Of a stretch of 64,000 nucleotides of DNA, positions 47,480-58,835 are shown piece by piece; position 1 is the first letter of the stretch; each line of letters begins with the position of its first letter. The translations under genes were made by a program, and so were the position numbers. A model generated the notes under the pieces. That model ran no database searches. It was given only the letters and a program-made list of their open reading frames with translations, and had not been told where the DNA came from. This stretch comes from Aselliscus stoliczkanus (taxonomy: Eukaryota > Chordata > Mammalia > Chiroptera > Hipposideridae), in the NCBI GenBank assembly GCA_033961575.1, contig CM066735.1, positions 35,979,501 through 36,043,500 of the forward strand. Direction: 5' to 3'.

Positions 47480-48355
47480 CATCAAAATTCGAAGACTTTA
47501 TTCTCAATTTTTAAGAGCATTTAACAAGTCAGGCCTTTGTTGGGTCAATATAGAAAAAGAATTTGACAAAATCCAGCATCCATTTATGATAAAAGCTCTC
47601 AGCAAAGTGGGAATACAGGGCACATATCTCAACATAATAAAGGCCATATATGACAAACCCATATACTAATATCATACTTGAAAGCTAAAAGCATTCCCCT
47701 TAAGATTAGGAACAAGACAAGGAAGCCCACTTTCACCACTTTTACTCAACATAGTACTGGAAATTCTAGCCACAACAATCAGACAAGTAAAAGAAATGAA
47801 AGGCATCCAAATGGGAAAAGAGGAAGTAAAGTTGCTATTATTTGCAGATGGCATGATACTATATAGAGATAACTCAAAGAGTCCACCAAAAATACTCTTA
47901 GAAATGATAAATGAATTTAGTAAAGTAGCAGAATGCAAAATTAATATTCAGAAATTGGTTGCATTTTTATACATCAATAATGAACTATCAGGAAGAGAAA
48001 TTAAGAAAACAATCCCATTTTCAATTGCATCAAAAAATTAAAATGTTAGGAATAAATTTAACCAAGGAAGTAAAAGACCTGTACTCAAAAAGATACAACA
48101 CTGAAGAGAGAAATTAAAGAAGATACAAATAAATGGAAACATATACTATGCTCATGGATAGGGAGAATTAATATAGTTAAAATGTCTATACTACCCAAAA
48201 CCATATATAGATTCAATGCAATCTCTATCAAAATACCAATGACATTTTTTTTCACAGAACTAATAGAGATAATCCCAAAATGTACATGGAACTATAAAGA
48301 ACTCCAAATTCGCCATGGCAATCCTGAGAAAGAAGAACAAAGCTGGAGGTATCAC
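47480..48355 (+). mobile_element. L1 ORF2 fragment (reverse transcriptase region)
   Basis: Translation shows L1 RT landmarks. '[20 protein letters not shown]' is seen at 47560-47620, and the catalytic block as '[11 protein letters not shown]' at about 47832-47864. L1 normally has FADD here, so the second catalytic Asp is replaced by Gly and this copy could not encode active RT. DNA continues through 'atagattcaatgcaatctct' to 'aacaaagctggaggtatcac' and stops abruptly. Frame is broken by several stops. Both 5' and 3' truncated. Confidence 0.92.
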
Positions 48356-49300
48356 AGTACGTTGGATAACCTCAGTTACCAGTTTACGATTTATATTGGA
48401 TCTGTAGTGCCAGAGGGCTTTTCTCTGTGCTCTTCTGCATTTGTCCCTTCCACAGCAGCACATTTATTTTTATATTTCTAATCTTTGAATTCCCCTTTTT
48501 AGCACACCTCTCTGTGTCTGGAGTTGTGGTGGGATTTTGTCAATGTTCCTGTAAATCCTCCAGAATCCTGGGACATTCAATTTGCTTCATTTCTATGGAG
48601 GTCTCTTTTGGATGAGTGTTCCCCTGCTCCTGCCCTGGTGATAAGGACAGACCTCTGGCTATGGTCGGATCAGTTTCCCTGACTCTCTCACTGGCTCAAG
48701 TGGATTTTTCTCCTAATCTGCTCAGTGAACCTTTGCCTCACAATATGGGTTGCTGTCTCTCACACAGTGCAGTGTCCTACTTGCTTGTTATTTTCTGGAA
48801 GACCTGTGGTGGAGCAGGAGATCCCTCTTCCAGGGCAGATGGGTTTTGCTTTTACCCCTCCCTCATCAGTGAATCTTTGTCAGGAATCCAGAACAGATCC
48901 TGAGGAGCAGGTAGGGTTTTGCTTCAGTGTACCACTAAGGAATGTCTGTCTTTGTTAAAGATGCCTTTTCCTTAACCTGATTTGTAAGTTCATGGTCAAA
49001 GCCTGTGGAGATAGCTGATAAGTGAGTGTGGATTCATTGTGTGTCTCTGACTCCTAGTTATTCTATTGTCACTGTAGCCCACACTCAGGCTTTAGGAAGA
49101 TGTAAAGCCTCAACTGTTTACTCCTTGACTTTAATGGCAGAGTTTGGTACCCCACTGATAAAGGTGAAACATTTCATTTGTCGCACATCTCCTTGGAGGT
49201 ACGTGTTATGCTTTGGAATTTAGTTCCAATGGTTTTCTTGCAATGACCTTTTTTACCCTCAGTTGACAGCCTCTCCCCTTGATCCGCAAAGTTGGAACAT
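48356..49300. other. Unexplained, compositionally distinct region
   Basis: It starts exactly where L1 homology ends. It is pyrimidine-rich and GC-richer than the surroundings, with short open frames in several phases (48182-48481, 48616-48903, 48725-48958). Some phrases seem to recur loosely ('tcagtgaacctttg' / 'tcagtgaatctttg'; 'gggttttgctt' twice). I recognise no family. A retroelement UTR or LTR is possible. Confidence 0.35.
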
Positions 49301-50075
49301 AACACAATGAGGATTATTCTAGTGCTTAATGCTATGTATTTTTCATAGTTTATAAAATTAAGCCTAGTTGTTCACCTACTAGTCAAGGAGAGAAGAATAT
49401 TTTCTAATATCAAAACTGATCCTGTTGGATTACTGAGAGGAAGTATATATGTTTTTTAGTGGCGCCTTCCAGAGAGATTGTTCAAAGGTAATTTGATTGT
49501 GATATGTGCATAACTTGCTGATTTTATAAAGTCCCCTTATATAAATGACAAATGCACTGCACAACTTAAGAATGTCTATTATATTAACCTGTGTCCTTTG
49601 AAAGTACAACCTAAACAAAGTCCAGAATTATACTCAATAGGTTGACATTGCAATAATAGTTTTTTTTTTCTAAGTAGAACATTGAGAGTGAAAACAAAAT
49701 TTCAAGTCTTACTTTAGTAATTAATTTATTTTTGTTTGACCTTGAAGAGGTAATTTAATCCCAATTTTCTTTGCGTGGAAATATCAGGGTGCTCAATCTC
49801 TCTTTAAAAAATCATGTCAATTAAGTAGGCAATGGTTTAGATCCTTCCAGGTATATAAACTACTCCCTGAGTGTAAATTACATTGTACTAACTGCATTAA
49901 GCCACCAGTGCCTGAAATTCAGTGAATTACTGCTCCACTGCACTAAATGTTCCCCTAATGACTTGAAAGAGTCAATGTACTTTTACGTTTTTCCAGCTAA
50001 TACTAGGAGCTTTGAAATGTTCTTTACAAAACTTAAAGACAGGCATGTTACCTATATGTGGCATGTTTTCTCACT
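49301..50075. other. Anonymous sequence
   Basis: No feature recognised. Confidence 0.4.
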
Positions 50076-50150
50076 ACTAGTAGAAAAACAAAACTGACAG
50101 GTAGCTTGAAACTAATTAGATTTTACAATATACCCAGTGTTTTGAATTTA
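50076..50150 (+). repeat. 75-bp dispersed duplicated segment, copy 2
   Basis: Starts 'actagtagaaaaacaaaact' and ends 'ttttgaattta'. It has the same length and orientation as 42001-42075, with six substitutions and no indel. The flanks are unrelated to those of copy 1. Confidence 0.85.
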
Positions 50151-53107
50151 CAGGATGTACTTTAAAGGGAATAAAAAATATACAAGTTAAGGTACTATTT
50201 AAATTCATCATGCTAAACAGAATATCTGAAGCATGAAGCAAAGGGTATCCCAAAACACTCGGTAGCATAATATCTGTCAAAATACTTGCTAATTAGTAAA
50301 ATTGAAGAGCAGTTCATAGTGAAATGTTCAGTAGTTATCCATATTTTCAAATTGAGTACATTTTAAGGCTTTGAAACATCACTCTATATTATGATTTAAC
50401 ATCATTTCCTTGAGGCCTTCATTATGTACTGAAATGTGTTATAGTTTTAGATAAGTATGCCTACATGATTAGCTACTCAATAGTATTTTTTTGATTTGAT
50501 AATAGAAGTTTGTTGTATTAGTGTTTTCATGTTAATTAGTTTCCAAATTGGTTGATGTAATTAAGGCTATTACTAATTTGAATAGAATTTAGCATATCAG
50601 TATTTCTTCATCTGAGTGTTAACTACAGCAACAGCATATTTTAAAAAGTTCTCACATTTTTATGTTTCATGAATATATTATTAGGATTTACTTTCTCCTT
50701 GATACAAGAGCATGCAGAGATCGTGATCTTAACTGGTTTTTCCCTCCACTCTGTTCATGTTTTCCTACTCTTGTGACATTACCTGTGCCTCTGGTCAATT
50801 GTTTCACACACCAAAATTTCTTATCTCTTCCCAGCCCCATAAATATCCAAAATAAATTTTACACTTTTATACTTATCTGTCTCACAATTAAAGACTAAAC
50901 ATAAAAATAAATAAATCTTGACTGCTAAGTCAATTTTCACTCTTAGCATATTCTCAAATATTGTGTCCTTCAGTCATATTTGACTTTTCCATATGTTATC
51001 TGTTAATAACCTAAGTAATATATTTTCACATGTTATTTGGAATTTCTTATTTCCAAGACTCGGTCCACATTTCTGGTTCCCTTCAAAAAGATGAACTCTG
51101 GAAGATTTATAGAAGGGGGGATGATGGCACAGAGAAATAGCAGAGAAAACTACAAAAAATAAAACAAAAAACACTTGAATGTATGAAGACTTGTTTTTCT
51201 GTTATTGTTATGTTTTTATGTTATGTTTATGTAGGAATGTTATGGAGGATGGACATCTGTTGCAGCGGCAATTATAATAAATGCAACTACATTTTTATCT
51301 CCATTTATAAATCTTATAATAGACTTTTAGATATGAATCTATAATTACTGTCTTTCAACTCCAACTCTACCTTTTATACTCTGTGGTTTAAAATTTGGAA
51401 GTCAGCAAACTAGATAACCCATAAATCTTTGATTCTTACTGAGTTTTTCCATTAGGAGTCATTATAGGGAAATTGGAAGGTAGAAGAAAAAGATAATAAC
51501 ATCTTTCCTTTTTTTATATTTTTGCTGGCATTATCCATCATTGGAAGTTCACCCCAGCACCAGTAGGTTGACCTAGATTTTTTGGGCAGTTTTTGAAACA
51601 GCTCCATTGAGACTCTTTAGATGTATCCCTTTCAGAGACATCTGAGCAAAGGTTTCATAGTACTCCTCTGAAGTCCTGAGAATGTGACCCATTCTTCAAA
51701 CATCTAAATTATAACTGCAACAAACCCCTTATTCAATCTACTGATTTTTGGAAATTCAACCTCTTCTCTTTTGTTTTCCTATCTTTGGGGTGATAATGTT
51801 TTTGGCATTTACATTTTCTGGTTGTCCCTTGTATTTTTTGCTTTTAATTTTTAGCCTTCTTGCCTCTATAAAGGTATCCTTATATTAAATCTATCACTTG
51901 AAATAACTAATATATTTTCTTGGCTATTCCCTGACTTGTAAAAGATATTGAAGTCATTGGCTTTGAGTTGCAAATTAATTTCCAAAAAGCTTTTGGCATT
52001 CTTACTAATGGAATCAATTCATGAAGATGCATGTTCTCTATGTCATTTCACCCATTTACCCAGTTTTAAAATATTTATTAATATTCTGGGTTTCAAAAGA
52101 CAGTGTTTTTAATTCATATTTATTTCATAAAAAATGACTTTATAAACATTTCATTCATAGGTTTTCCCCACTTTTAGAGGACTTTGAAATCCTTTGAATA
52201 GATATTTTGCTGAAAATATCCAGATTAATATTATGAACCACAATTTTCACACATATCAAGTATGTCATTTTTCTAGATAGCTTTTGGAGAGTGTAGGAAG
52301 TGATGTACCCTAATTTTCTTTTTCATATTCTAGAGATTAAACTTTCTATTAAGTGTCATAATTTATTAAATTATTGTACTTACAAAATGAAATATATTGG
52401 AATAGAAAACTAGCTTTGAGAACTCTCAGTGTACCTACTAGTACCAATCACAACATATTTGAAAGTATAATTATAAAACAAATAATACAAAAAATGGGGC
52501 AATTAGTACATTTCCACTTGCTGTACCAAATCCTGTCAATGGACATATCAAGAATTCATCCATATATAATCATTCTTATTTCAAATGAAATAACTGTGTA
52601 TCATCTGTGCCTTTCAGCCTTCAGTATTTATTCTTTAGATTTCCTCATTAATGCTTTTATTAATATCTTCTATTAGAAAGCTCAGAAGGTGACAGATCTA
52701 CCTAAATTGAAAGATGTGCCAGATCATTAGTTTGCAAGTAAAAAAGCAGTGCGTGCATAGTCATTATTGTAAGCAGCAGAAATTAATTGTCTCATGAAGC
52801 AATAGAAAATTAAATTACATAATTTTGGGAGTTCACAGATTAACAGAAATGTTAGAGGGAAAAGAAAACAGGGATAGAATCGAGGCAGAAAAATGTAGTA
52901 TATGTTGGAATCAGAAACATGTCCCAAACCTTAACTAGGAGTGAATTCTAGGAAGATATCAGTAATGGTGTGAGTATTCTTTACACACTAATTGCTGACA
53001 TTCTGATTCTGCTGTTGTTGAAAACTGGAGGCCCCATATTGCTAAGACCAGTAAGCAGTGTTCCTTTGGGACACCAACTCTCAAGTCAAATGTAAAATGA
53101 GAGACTC
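50151..53107. other. Anonymous AT-rich region
   Basis: About 3 kb with no recognised repeat or gene. Frames at 50662-50898, 52374-52676 and 52727-52927 show no known domain. Confidence 0.4.
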
Positions 53108-53555
53108 TATATTAGTATCCTGTGGGTGCTCTGACAAATTATTACAAGTGTGGTGACTTAAACTTAAAACAACAGAAAGTTGTTTCCTCATGGTTCTGAA
53201 GGCTGTAAGTCTGATTTAGTCTGAAATCATTATCACTGGGACCAAATTAAAATATCAGCAGGACTGTGCTCCCTCCAGAGGCTCTGGGGATACTGTGTTC
53301 CTTGCCTCTCTCACTTTCTGGTGGATGTTGGCATTCCTTGACTTGTGGTTGCATCACTCCAATCTCTGCCTCCATGTTCCCATTGCCTCTCTGTCTCTGT
53401 GAAATCTCCTACTGCCTCTTCCTTAAAAGGACACATTTAGAGGACAGGCAATCCAAGATCATTTTACCATCTCAAGATTTTAAATTTAATCACAACTATA
53501 ACATCTTTGCCATATTATGTAAAATATTCCAGAGATTAGGATTTAAAAATTTTAC
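53108..53555 (-). mobile_element. MLT1-type MaLR LTR, antisense
   Basis: 'tatattagtatcctgtgggt', 'acaacagaaagttgtttcct', 'catggttctgaaggctgtaa', 'atatcagcaggactgtgctc' and a 3' part 'tttaatcacaactataacat'. An older MLT1 subtype, in reverse orientation. The 97-residue frame at 53266-53559 lies within it and is not a gene. Confidence 0.83.
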
Positions 53556-54420
53556 ATGAACATTTTAAGCTTATCACAGCATCTGACTATTTGAACTTAT
53601 ATTGAAAAACCCACACCACATTACTCATGTAGAAATATGGTTCTTATTGTGGACAACCACAGAATAAACTATAGTTGTGATTTAACAATTACAATTAGAG
53701 CTCTCAGATGATCATCTCTACTTACCCAGATATAACTGTTATTAAAAGCTGTTATACAACATTGATATTCAGACTTAGAAAAAAAAATGAATAAGATGTC
53801 TTTCAAATTAACTCATTTTTTTAAGATGAGAAAGCCAAAGCCAAATAAATCTGAATAGATGTCTGTTGAACATGTGCCCATATACTAATTTCTCAGGTTA
53901 TGCAGTTAGATTTCTGTTTATTTGCATTGGACAGAAAACATGAAACTCACTTGAGACTACATAGGGTCAGCTCTTAGAAATAGAGCTACCCTAGCCACAG
54001 AATCAGGCCTATACTATTTAGATCCATGGTAAACAAATTGTAAACTAAACCCTGACAAAATCAAACTAAGAAGCAAGTAAATAAACTGCCTGCTAAAACA
54101 TATCACAGCACTTTAAAGAAAGCCAACATAATCCAGAAAATGAAAAATATAATCTCTCCACAAGCTGACACCAAAAATCATCAAACAAACAAAAAATTAC
54201 CAGACATATGAAAACCAGAAAAATATAAGAGGATAGACACAAGTTAATATAAACAGACCTAAATATGACACATTTGTAGAATTTGTAGGCAAAGACATAC
54301 ACATGTTACTGTTTGGGGATTGCTATATGTTCTGTTATTAGAATTAGTATAAATATGTCCAAGGACTTAAAGGAAAAATGAGTAAGCACCTGAGAAATCT
54401 TAAGAAAAAAATCACAATTT
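53556..54420. other. Anonymous sequence
   Basis: No feature recognised. Confidence 0.4.
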
Positions 54421-54596
54421 TAAAATTGGCACATTATACCCTGTCTGTCTGCCCCATGCACCTCTCTGTGATGACAGATCGTAACTTCAATATTTTGCCT
54501 ACTGTATATATCCCCACTTGGCACCAAAGGATGGCCAGTGAGTCAATGACGGGTAAGATCCCACGAGAGGGACAACCCAAGTCAGACGCAGTTGCA

Positions 54597-54660
54597 TGGG
54601 TGTCAGTGGGTGCCCATGGGTGCCAGTGGGTACCCATGGGTGCAAGTGAGTGTCATGGGA
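54597..54660. repeat. G-rich minisatellite-like repeat in LTR U3
   Basis: Variants of the unit 'gggtgccagtgggtgcccat' recur about three times (gggtgtcagtgggtgcccat, gggtgccagtgggtacccat, gggtgcaagtgagtgtcat). Confidence 0.85.
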
Positions 54661-54848
54661 GAAATCAGGGAGAGGAGTAAAGGGGCATAAACCCCTTGCT
54701 TCAGGTTCTGGCAGCCTACCTGTGAAATGACCTATTGATATAATAATACCTGTCCTCCCTGCATTCTTATCAGTCAGCCTTGGCAGAGGAAGCTTCTGTC
54801 TCTTAGAGGTGCATGACAATAACCTCATGGGGCCATTGGTAATGGCAG

Positions 54849-54944
54849 TTTGCAGGCATGGGAAATTAGGCCTGGAGGTTAATTCTTGGGTGTGAGTTTG
54901 CAGGCATGGGAAATTAGGCCTGGAGGTTAATTCTTGGGTGTGAG
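54849..54944. repeat. Perfect 48-bp tandem duplication in LTR U3
   Basis: Two identical, directly abutting 48-bp units (54849-54896 and 54897-54944), each starting 'tttgcaggcatgggaaatta' and ending 'cttgggtgtgag'. Tandem duplication in U3 is common for retroviral enhancers. The identity of the two units implies a recent event or one present in the source provirus. Confidence 0.97.
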
Positions 54945-55199
54945 ACTCACAGACTGCAGAAGCTACCTACATTGACCCTTGCTTATGTGTAAGATAATAA
55001 AAGGAATGGTCAGGCCCAATTCGGGGCTCCAGTCCAGGAGGCTGAAGACCCCTGGCCCCAAACTCTTTTCTCTCCTTTTTTGTGTCTCTCTCTTTTCCTT
55101 AACCTTTCACTGTCCCTTCTCCACTCCCACCTGCTCTGTCATGCAGGAACGCGACATAAAATATGTAATGTTTGCAACCTCTTGTAATCTCATTTTTTG

Positions 55200-56820
55200 A
55201 CCTTTCTCTTATTTTTAGTAGTGAGGAATTGATATGTCCAAGTGTGTTTTCATTAGGCTTTTTCCCACATGGTTTTAATTGAAATTCTCAATTTGTGGCT
55301 TTATATTTTTCTTTCAAATTAGATATTCAAATTTAATAATTAGGAAATTGTTATTTCGTGTTCAGTCTGCTGAAAGTATATCTGCTGATTATTAGTTAAA
55401 ATATAAAATTATATTATGTATGCTTTCTGGTCATAGCAGAATAAATTAGCAAGGACTATGGGATTGTATGGCCCTTCCTGGGAGCAATCGATGGGTTCAC
55501 GAAAGACAATAAGGGCAGACAGTAATTAATCGCCAAAATAAGGCTAAATGAGAAAGCCAGAGATTTTCTTTAGTAACATATAAAGTGGTTCTCATCTGCA
55601 GCAGAGGGAAGGCAAGTCTGTATCGTCCAGGATCAGGGGCTGAATTTAATCATGGGTAAATGAGCTTCAAGTAAGATTTAATTCCAACCTTATCAAGTCT
55701 GCCACACCAAGGCCAGGGCTGTAACCAGGGAAGAGCAGAATCCTGACATATAGAGTAAGGATCATATCTAAGTAGATGGACTCAAAAGCTTTGAAACTTT
55801 AGATTTCCTTGAAAAATTCCTTGGCCTGCAAAAACGCCCCCCTTCTTTTCGTTGAAGGCTAGTGCCCTTCTTTTTCTTGGGAATAATATCAGCAATTTCT
55901 GCTTTGCTGGTAACATATCCCCTGCTCTCCTGTCCGTTTCTCTTGCTACATTCTAATTTTGATATTTCCATTTTCAATCGTTGAGGTAGCATATTTGACA
56001 CTCTTGAGTAGTCCTCTAACCATTTTCCAGGTGACACAAAAAGACACGGGTTCTAAAATGTGCCAAGAATATAAAGTCTACCACAGGTTCTATTTGCAGT
56101 GTAAAGAGCCTTGCTAGTTGGCCCATGTTTCTCACAGCTCTAAAGAATAAATCTTAATGGGATAAGCCCCCAAAGAGAATCAAAAGGTAGCCTCACTGTA
56201 GAACTGGAACAAGGCCTTGATTCCTACAATATTTACCTATCGTTTGACAAATAGCTCTGCTGGTACTATTAGGCCTTAGTGGAAATAAAACATTTGCCTC
56301 TAAGATATTAAGTACTCACTCAGTTCAAATGATCCATCAAGTGTTGATTTCATTCTGACTCACCCAGTCATGATGCCGGGCACATCCAGCAGCAATCCAT
56401 CACAAATGGGAAGGGCTACTTCCAGGCAGGCATAGTGACACTTATGTTGCTAGAACTGTCAGCTCCATTGTCAATTCTTCCTCACAGGGTACCTCTTTCG
56501 ACAAGCTAGGGAATGACCAAAAGGCAGAGAGTAGTCCATGCCGGATTCTTGATATTCGTGCACAAACCAAAGTGATACACTTGATATTAATGGGGGCACT
56601 CTTAAAAGGCAGTGAGGAGGAGAACTCCTCACACTGAACAGAGCTTTGGGCAGTACATCTAGTTATCCATCTTGTTTGGAAATAAAGGTATCACAGTAAG
56701 AATGTACTCAGAGTCAGAAGCAGTGGACAATAGTGATACTCACTGGTCAGAGGTCAGAATAGTGAAGATAGGGAGATCAGTGTACATATACAATGCATTG
56801 TATGAAATGCATGGTATGTA
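55200..56820. other. Unexplained region, possible decayed ERV interior
   Basis: Higher-complexity sequence. One plus-strand reading phase near 56385-56800 gives a lengthy translation with few stops (for instance '...SSNPSQMGRATSRQA...'), which faintly suggests decayed coding sequence. Another frame lies on the minus strand at 55768-56037. I cannot assign either. It could be an old ERV interior. Confidence 0.25.
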
Positions 56821-57116
56821 TCACACCACACACACACACACAAAATCTATGCTCAAGAGAGTACTGATGCCAAGTGAAAAGTAAATTGAAAAGAAATGGA
56901 GAAAAACAGCTAATGGTTCTACCTGAAGTTATATTTTACAGAAATTGAGTATCCAATTTGTTGAGGGTGAATATTATTACTGAATAATAATAAGGAACTC
57001 AATAGAGTCAATTGCTGACTATATATGTATAGCTTTATCATCTCAAATACTTTTATGAAATAAAGCTCCAAAGTTCCCCTAATTCCTGGTCTAGAGTTGT
57101 GCCTGATAAGTAAGGC

Positions 57117-57156
<40 letters not shown>
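57117..57156. repeat. (CA)n microsatellite
   Basis: About 20 CA units. The Cys-Val frames on the minus strand are artefacts. Confidence 0.97.
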
Positions 57157-57158
<2 letters not shown>

Positions 57159-57401
57159 GCAAGGATTTATGTGTAAGCAAATACAATGAAAAAAAAAAGA
57201 AAGGAAGAAAGAAAAAAGGTGAGGGGAAGTACATACATAAATTTCCCAGACATCCTAAAGAAAGTGAGTCTGCCAATCGAAATTCACATAGATGGATGCA
57301 TGTAAATTTTAAAATTATAAATATCAAATAATCATAAACACTGAGAAATTATGAAATAATGAAACAAAACACAAATGTGATATATGTAAGAAAATATCAA
57401 C

Positions 57402-57764
57402 TGAACAAAATAATTTTCCAGGTAGTCCACCAAAAAGAAGTTTTATTCAGGAAAAGGAAAAAGCAAAATTACTGCAGCAGTATGAGAACGCATACATCCA
57501 GTCAGCCGGCCATGTGCAGAAAATAAAAACTCATCCCAAGATGGCCTCTTGGGTTGTCGGAAAAGTTATGACATATTTTTTCTATGTTGTTCGTTGCAAA
57601 TTTGCGTCATGACTTTTCTGACAACCCAATATATACCCAACCCCCCACTCCACACAGGAAGTTAGAACCAGGAAGTTTAACAGGAAGTCATAACTAAAGA
57701 TTAACATGAAGCCCAGCTCCATTCAGAGACATCCCAGCTCCTAGGTCAGTTTTCTTTAGTGACA
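57402..57764 (-). mobile_element. Probable solo LTR carrying a MITE
   Basis: On the minus strand it starts 'tgtcactaaagaaaactgac', includes repeated 'aacttcctg'/'acttcctgt' words in a U3-like part and 'gatgagtttttattttctgc', and has AATAAA within 'ttcctgaataaaacttcttt' near its 3' end. This is LTR-like order. The mariner-type MITE at 57549 splits it. Ends approximate and no TSD seen. Confidence 0.42.
57549..57629. mobile_element. Mariner-type MITE, 81 bp
   Basis: The left terminus is ttgggttgtcggaaaagtta. The right terminus in reverse complement is ttgggttgtcagaaaagtca. The arms agree over 22 of 24 bases, with a 30-odd-bp unique centre. TA follows the right end (57630-57631); the left TA is mutated to TC. 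Same termini as the 56-bp element at 9341. No transposase. Well-preserved arms suggest moderate or young age. Confidence 0.82.
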
Positions 57765-58835
57765 GTTTGCTTTTATCAAAAATTATCTAATCTTATTTAC
57801 ATACATATATAGTAAGTTTAAAAATACAACAGATAAAGTAAATACTAGTCTTGAAAACTGAATTAACTAGAAGTTTAACAATTCATCTAGAAGATAAAAG
57901 TTAGGATTATTTTGAAGATATTTATTTTCATTCAGAACAAATTAAATGTAATTGCAGCACATCAAAAATAAGACAAAGTAACTTAAAAGATACCAGATTG
58001 GAAAGACAGGTAGCCTTCAAAAAAAAGGAAAATCCAAACTCATATACAGCTTGTAAGGAAAGGCATGGTATACAATAAGCAATGCTAATACAGAAATTGA
58101 AAAAAAATGTTGGAAATTTCACTACAATTTAAAAATATTAAAAACAATATGTTATCATACTAAATCAGGATAATAGGTATGTGTGCATTTGATGAGTAAT
58201 TAAGATGCTTTAAGAAACATAATGTGACTAGCATCACAGGAACCTAAACTGCCAGTCACTAAGCTCCTCCCCATCATGACTTTTAGCACTGTAAATTAGT
58301 TTTGCAGTTTTTAAACTTTCTATGACAAACATCATAGAGTAGTAATATTTTCTGTTAGATCCTATTGTTCAATACTTGTACCATTCATCCATGTTATCGC
58401 ACAGAGTAAAAATCAGGCTTAGCCACCTCATTACTGTATAGAAAGAATTACATTGTATGGACCCCTCAGCTTTTGTTTTTCTGAGAAAATAACATTTCTA
58501 AAGGATATTATTACAGGGTATAGGATTCTGGTTAATACATTCCCCACCCCAATTCAAGACTTAAAATATTATCCAATGTTTTCTTGTTTCATATGATTTT
58601 CTGATAATTTTGTCTTTTTTCCACTATACATAAAGTTTTTTTTCTTTCTTTTCTGATAAATTTCCTCTTTATATTTGGTTTTGGCTTCAGCATTTTAAAA
58701 TGATATGATGGTTTTCTTCGGTTATTCTGGTATTTATATTATACTCTTTGCTGGTCTCCGAGTTTCTTGGATCTGTGATGTGGTGTCTGTCCTCACTTCT
58801 GGAAAATTCTCATTTGTTATCTGTTGCATCCTGCA
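57765..58835. other. Anonymous AT-rich sequence
   Basis: No feature recognised. Confidence 0.4.

Larger units (their letters stand above)
54421..55162 (+). mobile_element. Solo LTR with perfect 6-bp TSD (ERV2/ERVK-like)
   Basis: A 730-bp LTR (54427-55156) starts 'tggcacattataccc' and ends 'caggaacgcgaca', flanked on both sides by taaaat (54421-54426, 55157-55162). The poly-A signal lies in 'taagataataaaaggaatgg', followed by a U5 with 'ctctccttttttgtgtctct'. A 6-bp TSD and short R/U5 fit betaretrovirus-like ERV2. No primer-binding site or coding region follows, so recombination left a solo LTR. U3 holds a G-rich repeat (54597-54660) and a perfect 48-bp tandem duplication. Frames here are not genes. 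Confidence 0.9.

Noticed and set aside
55768..56037. 89-residue Lys/Arg-rich minus-strand frame
   Set aside because: No domain, splice or promoter support; could be part of a decayed repeat but not reportable as a gene.
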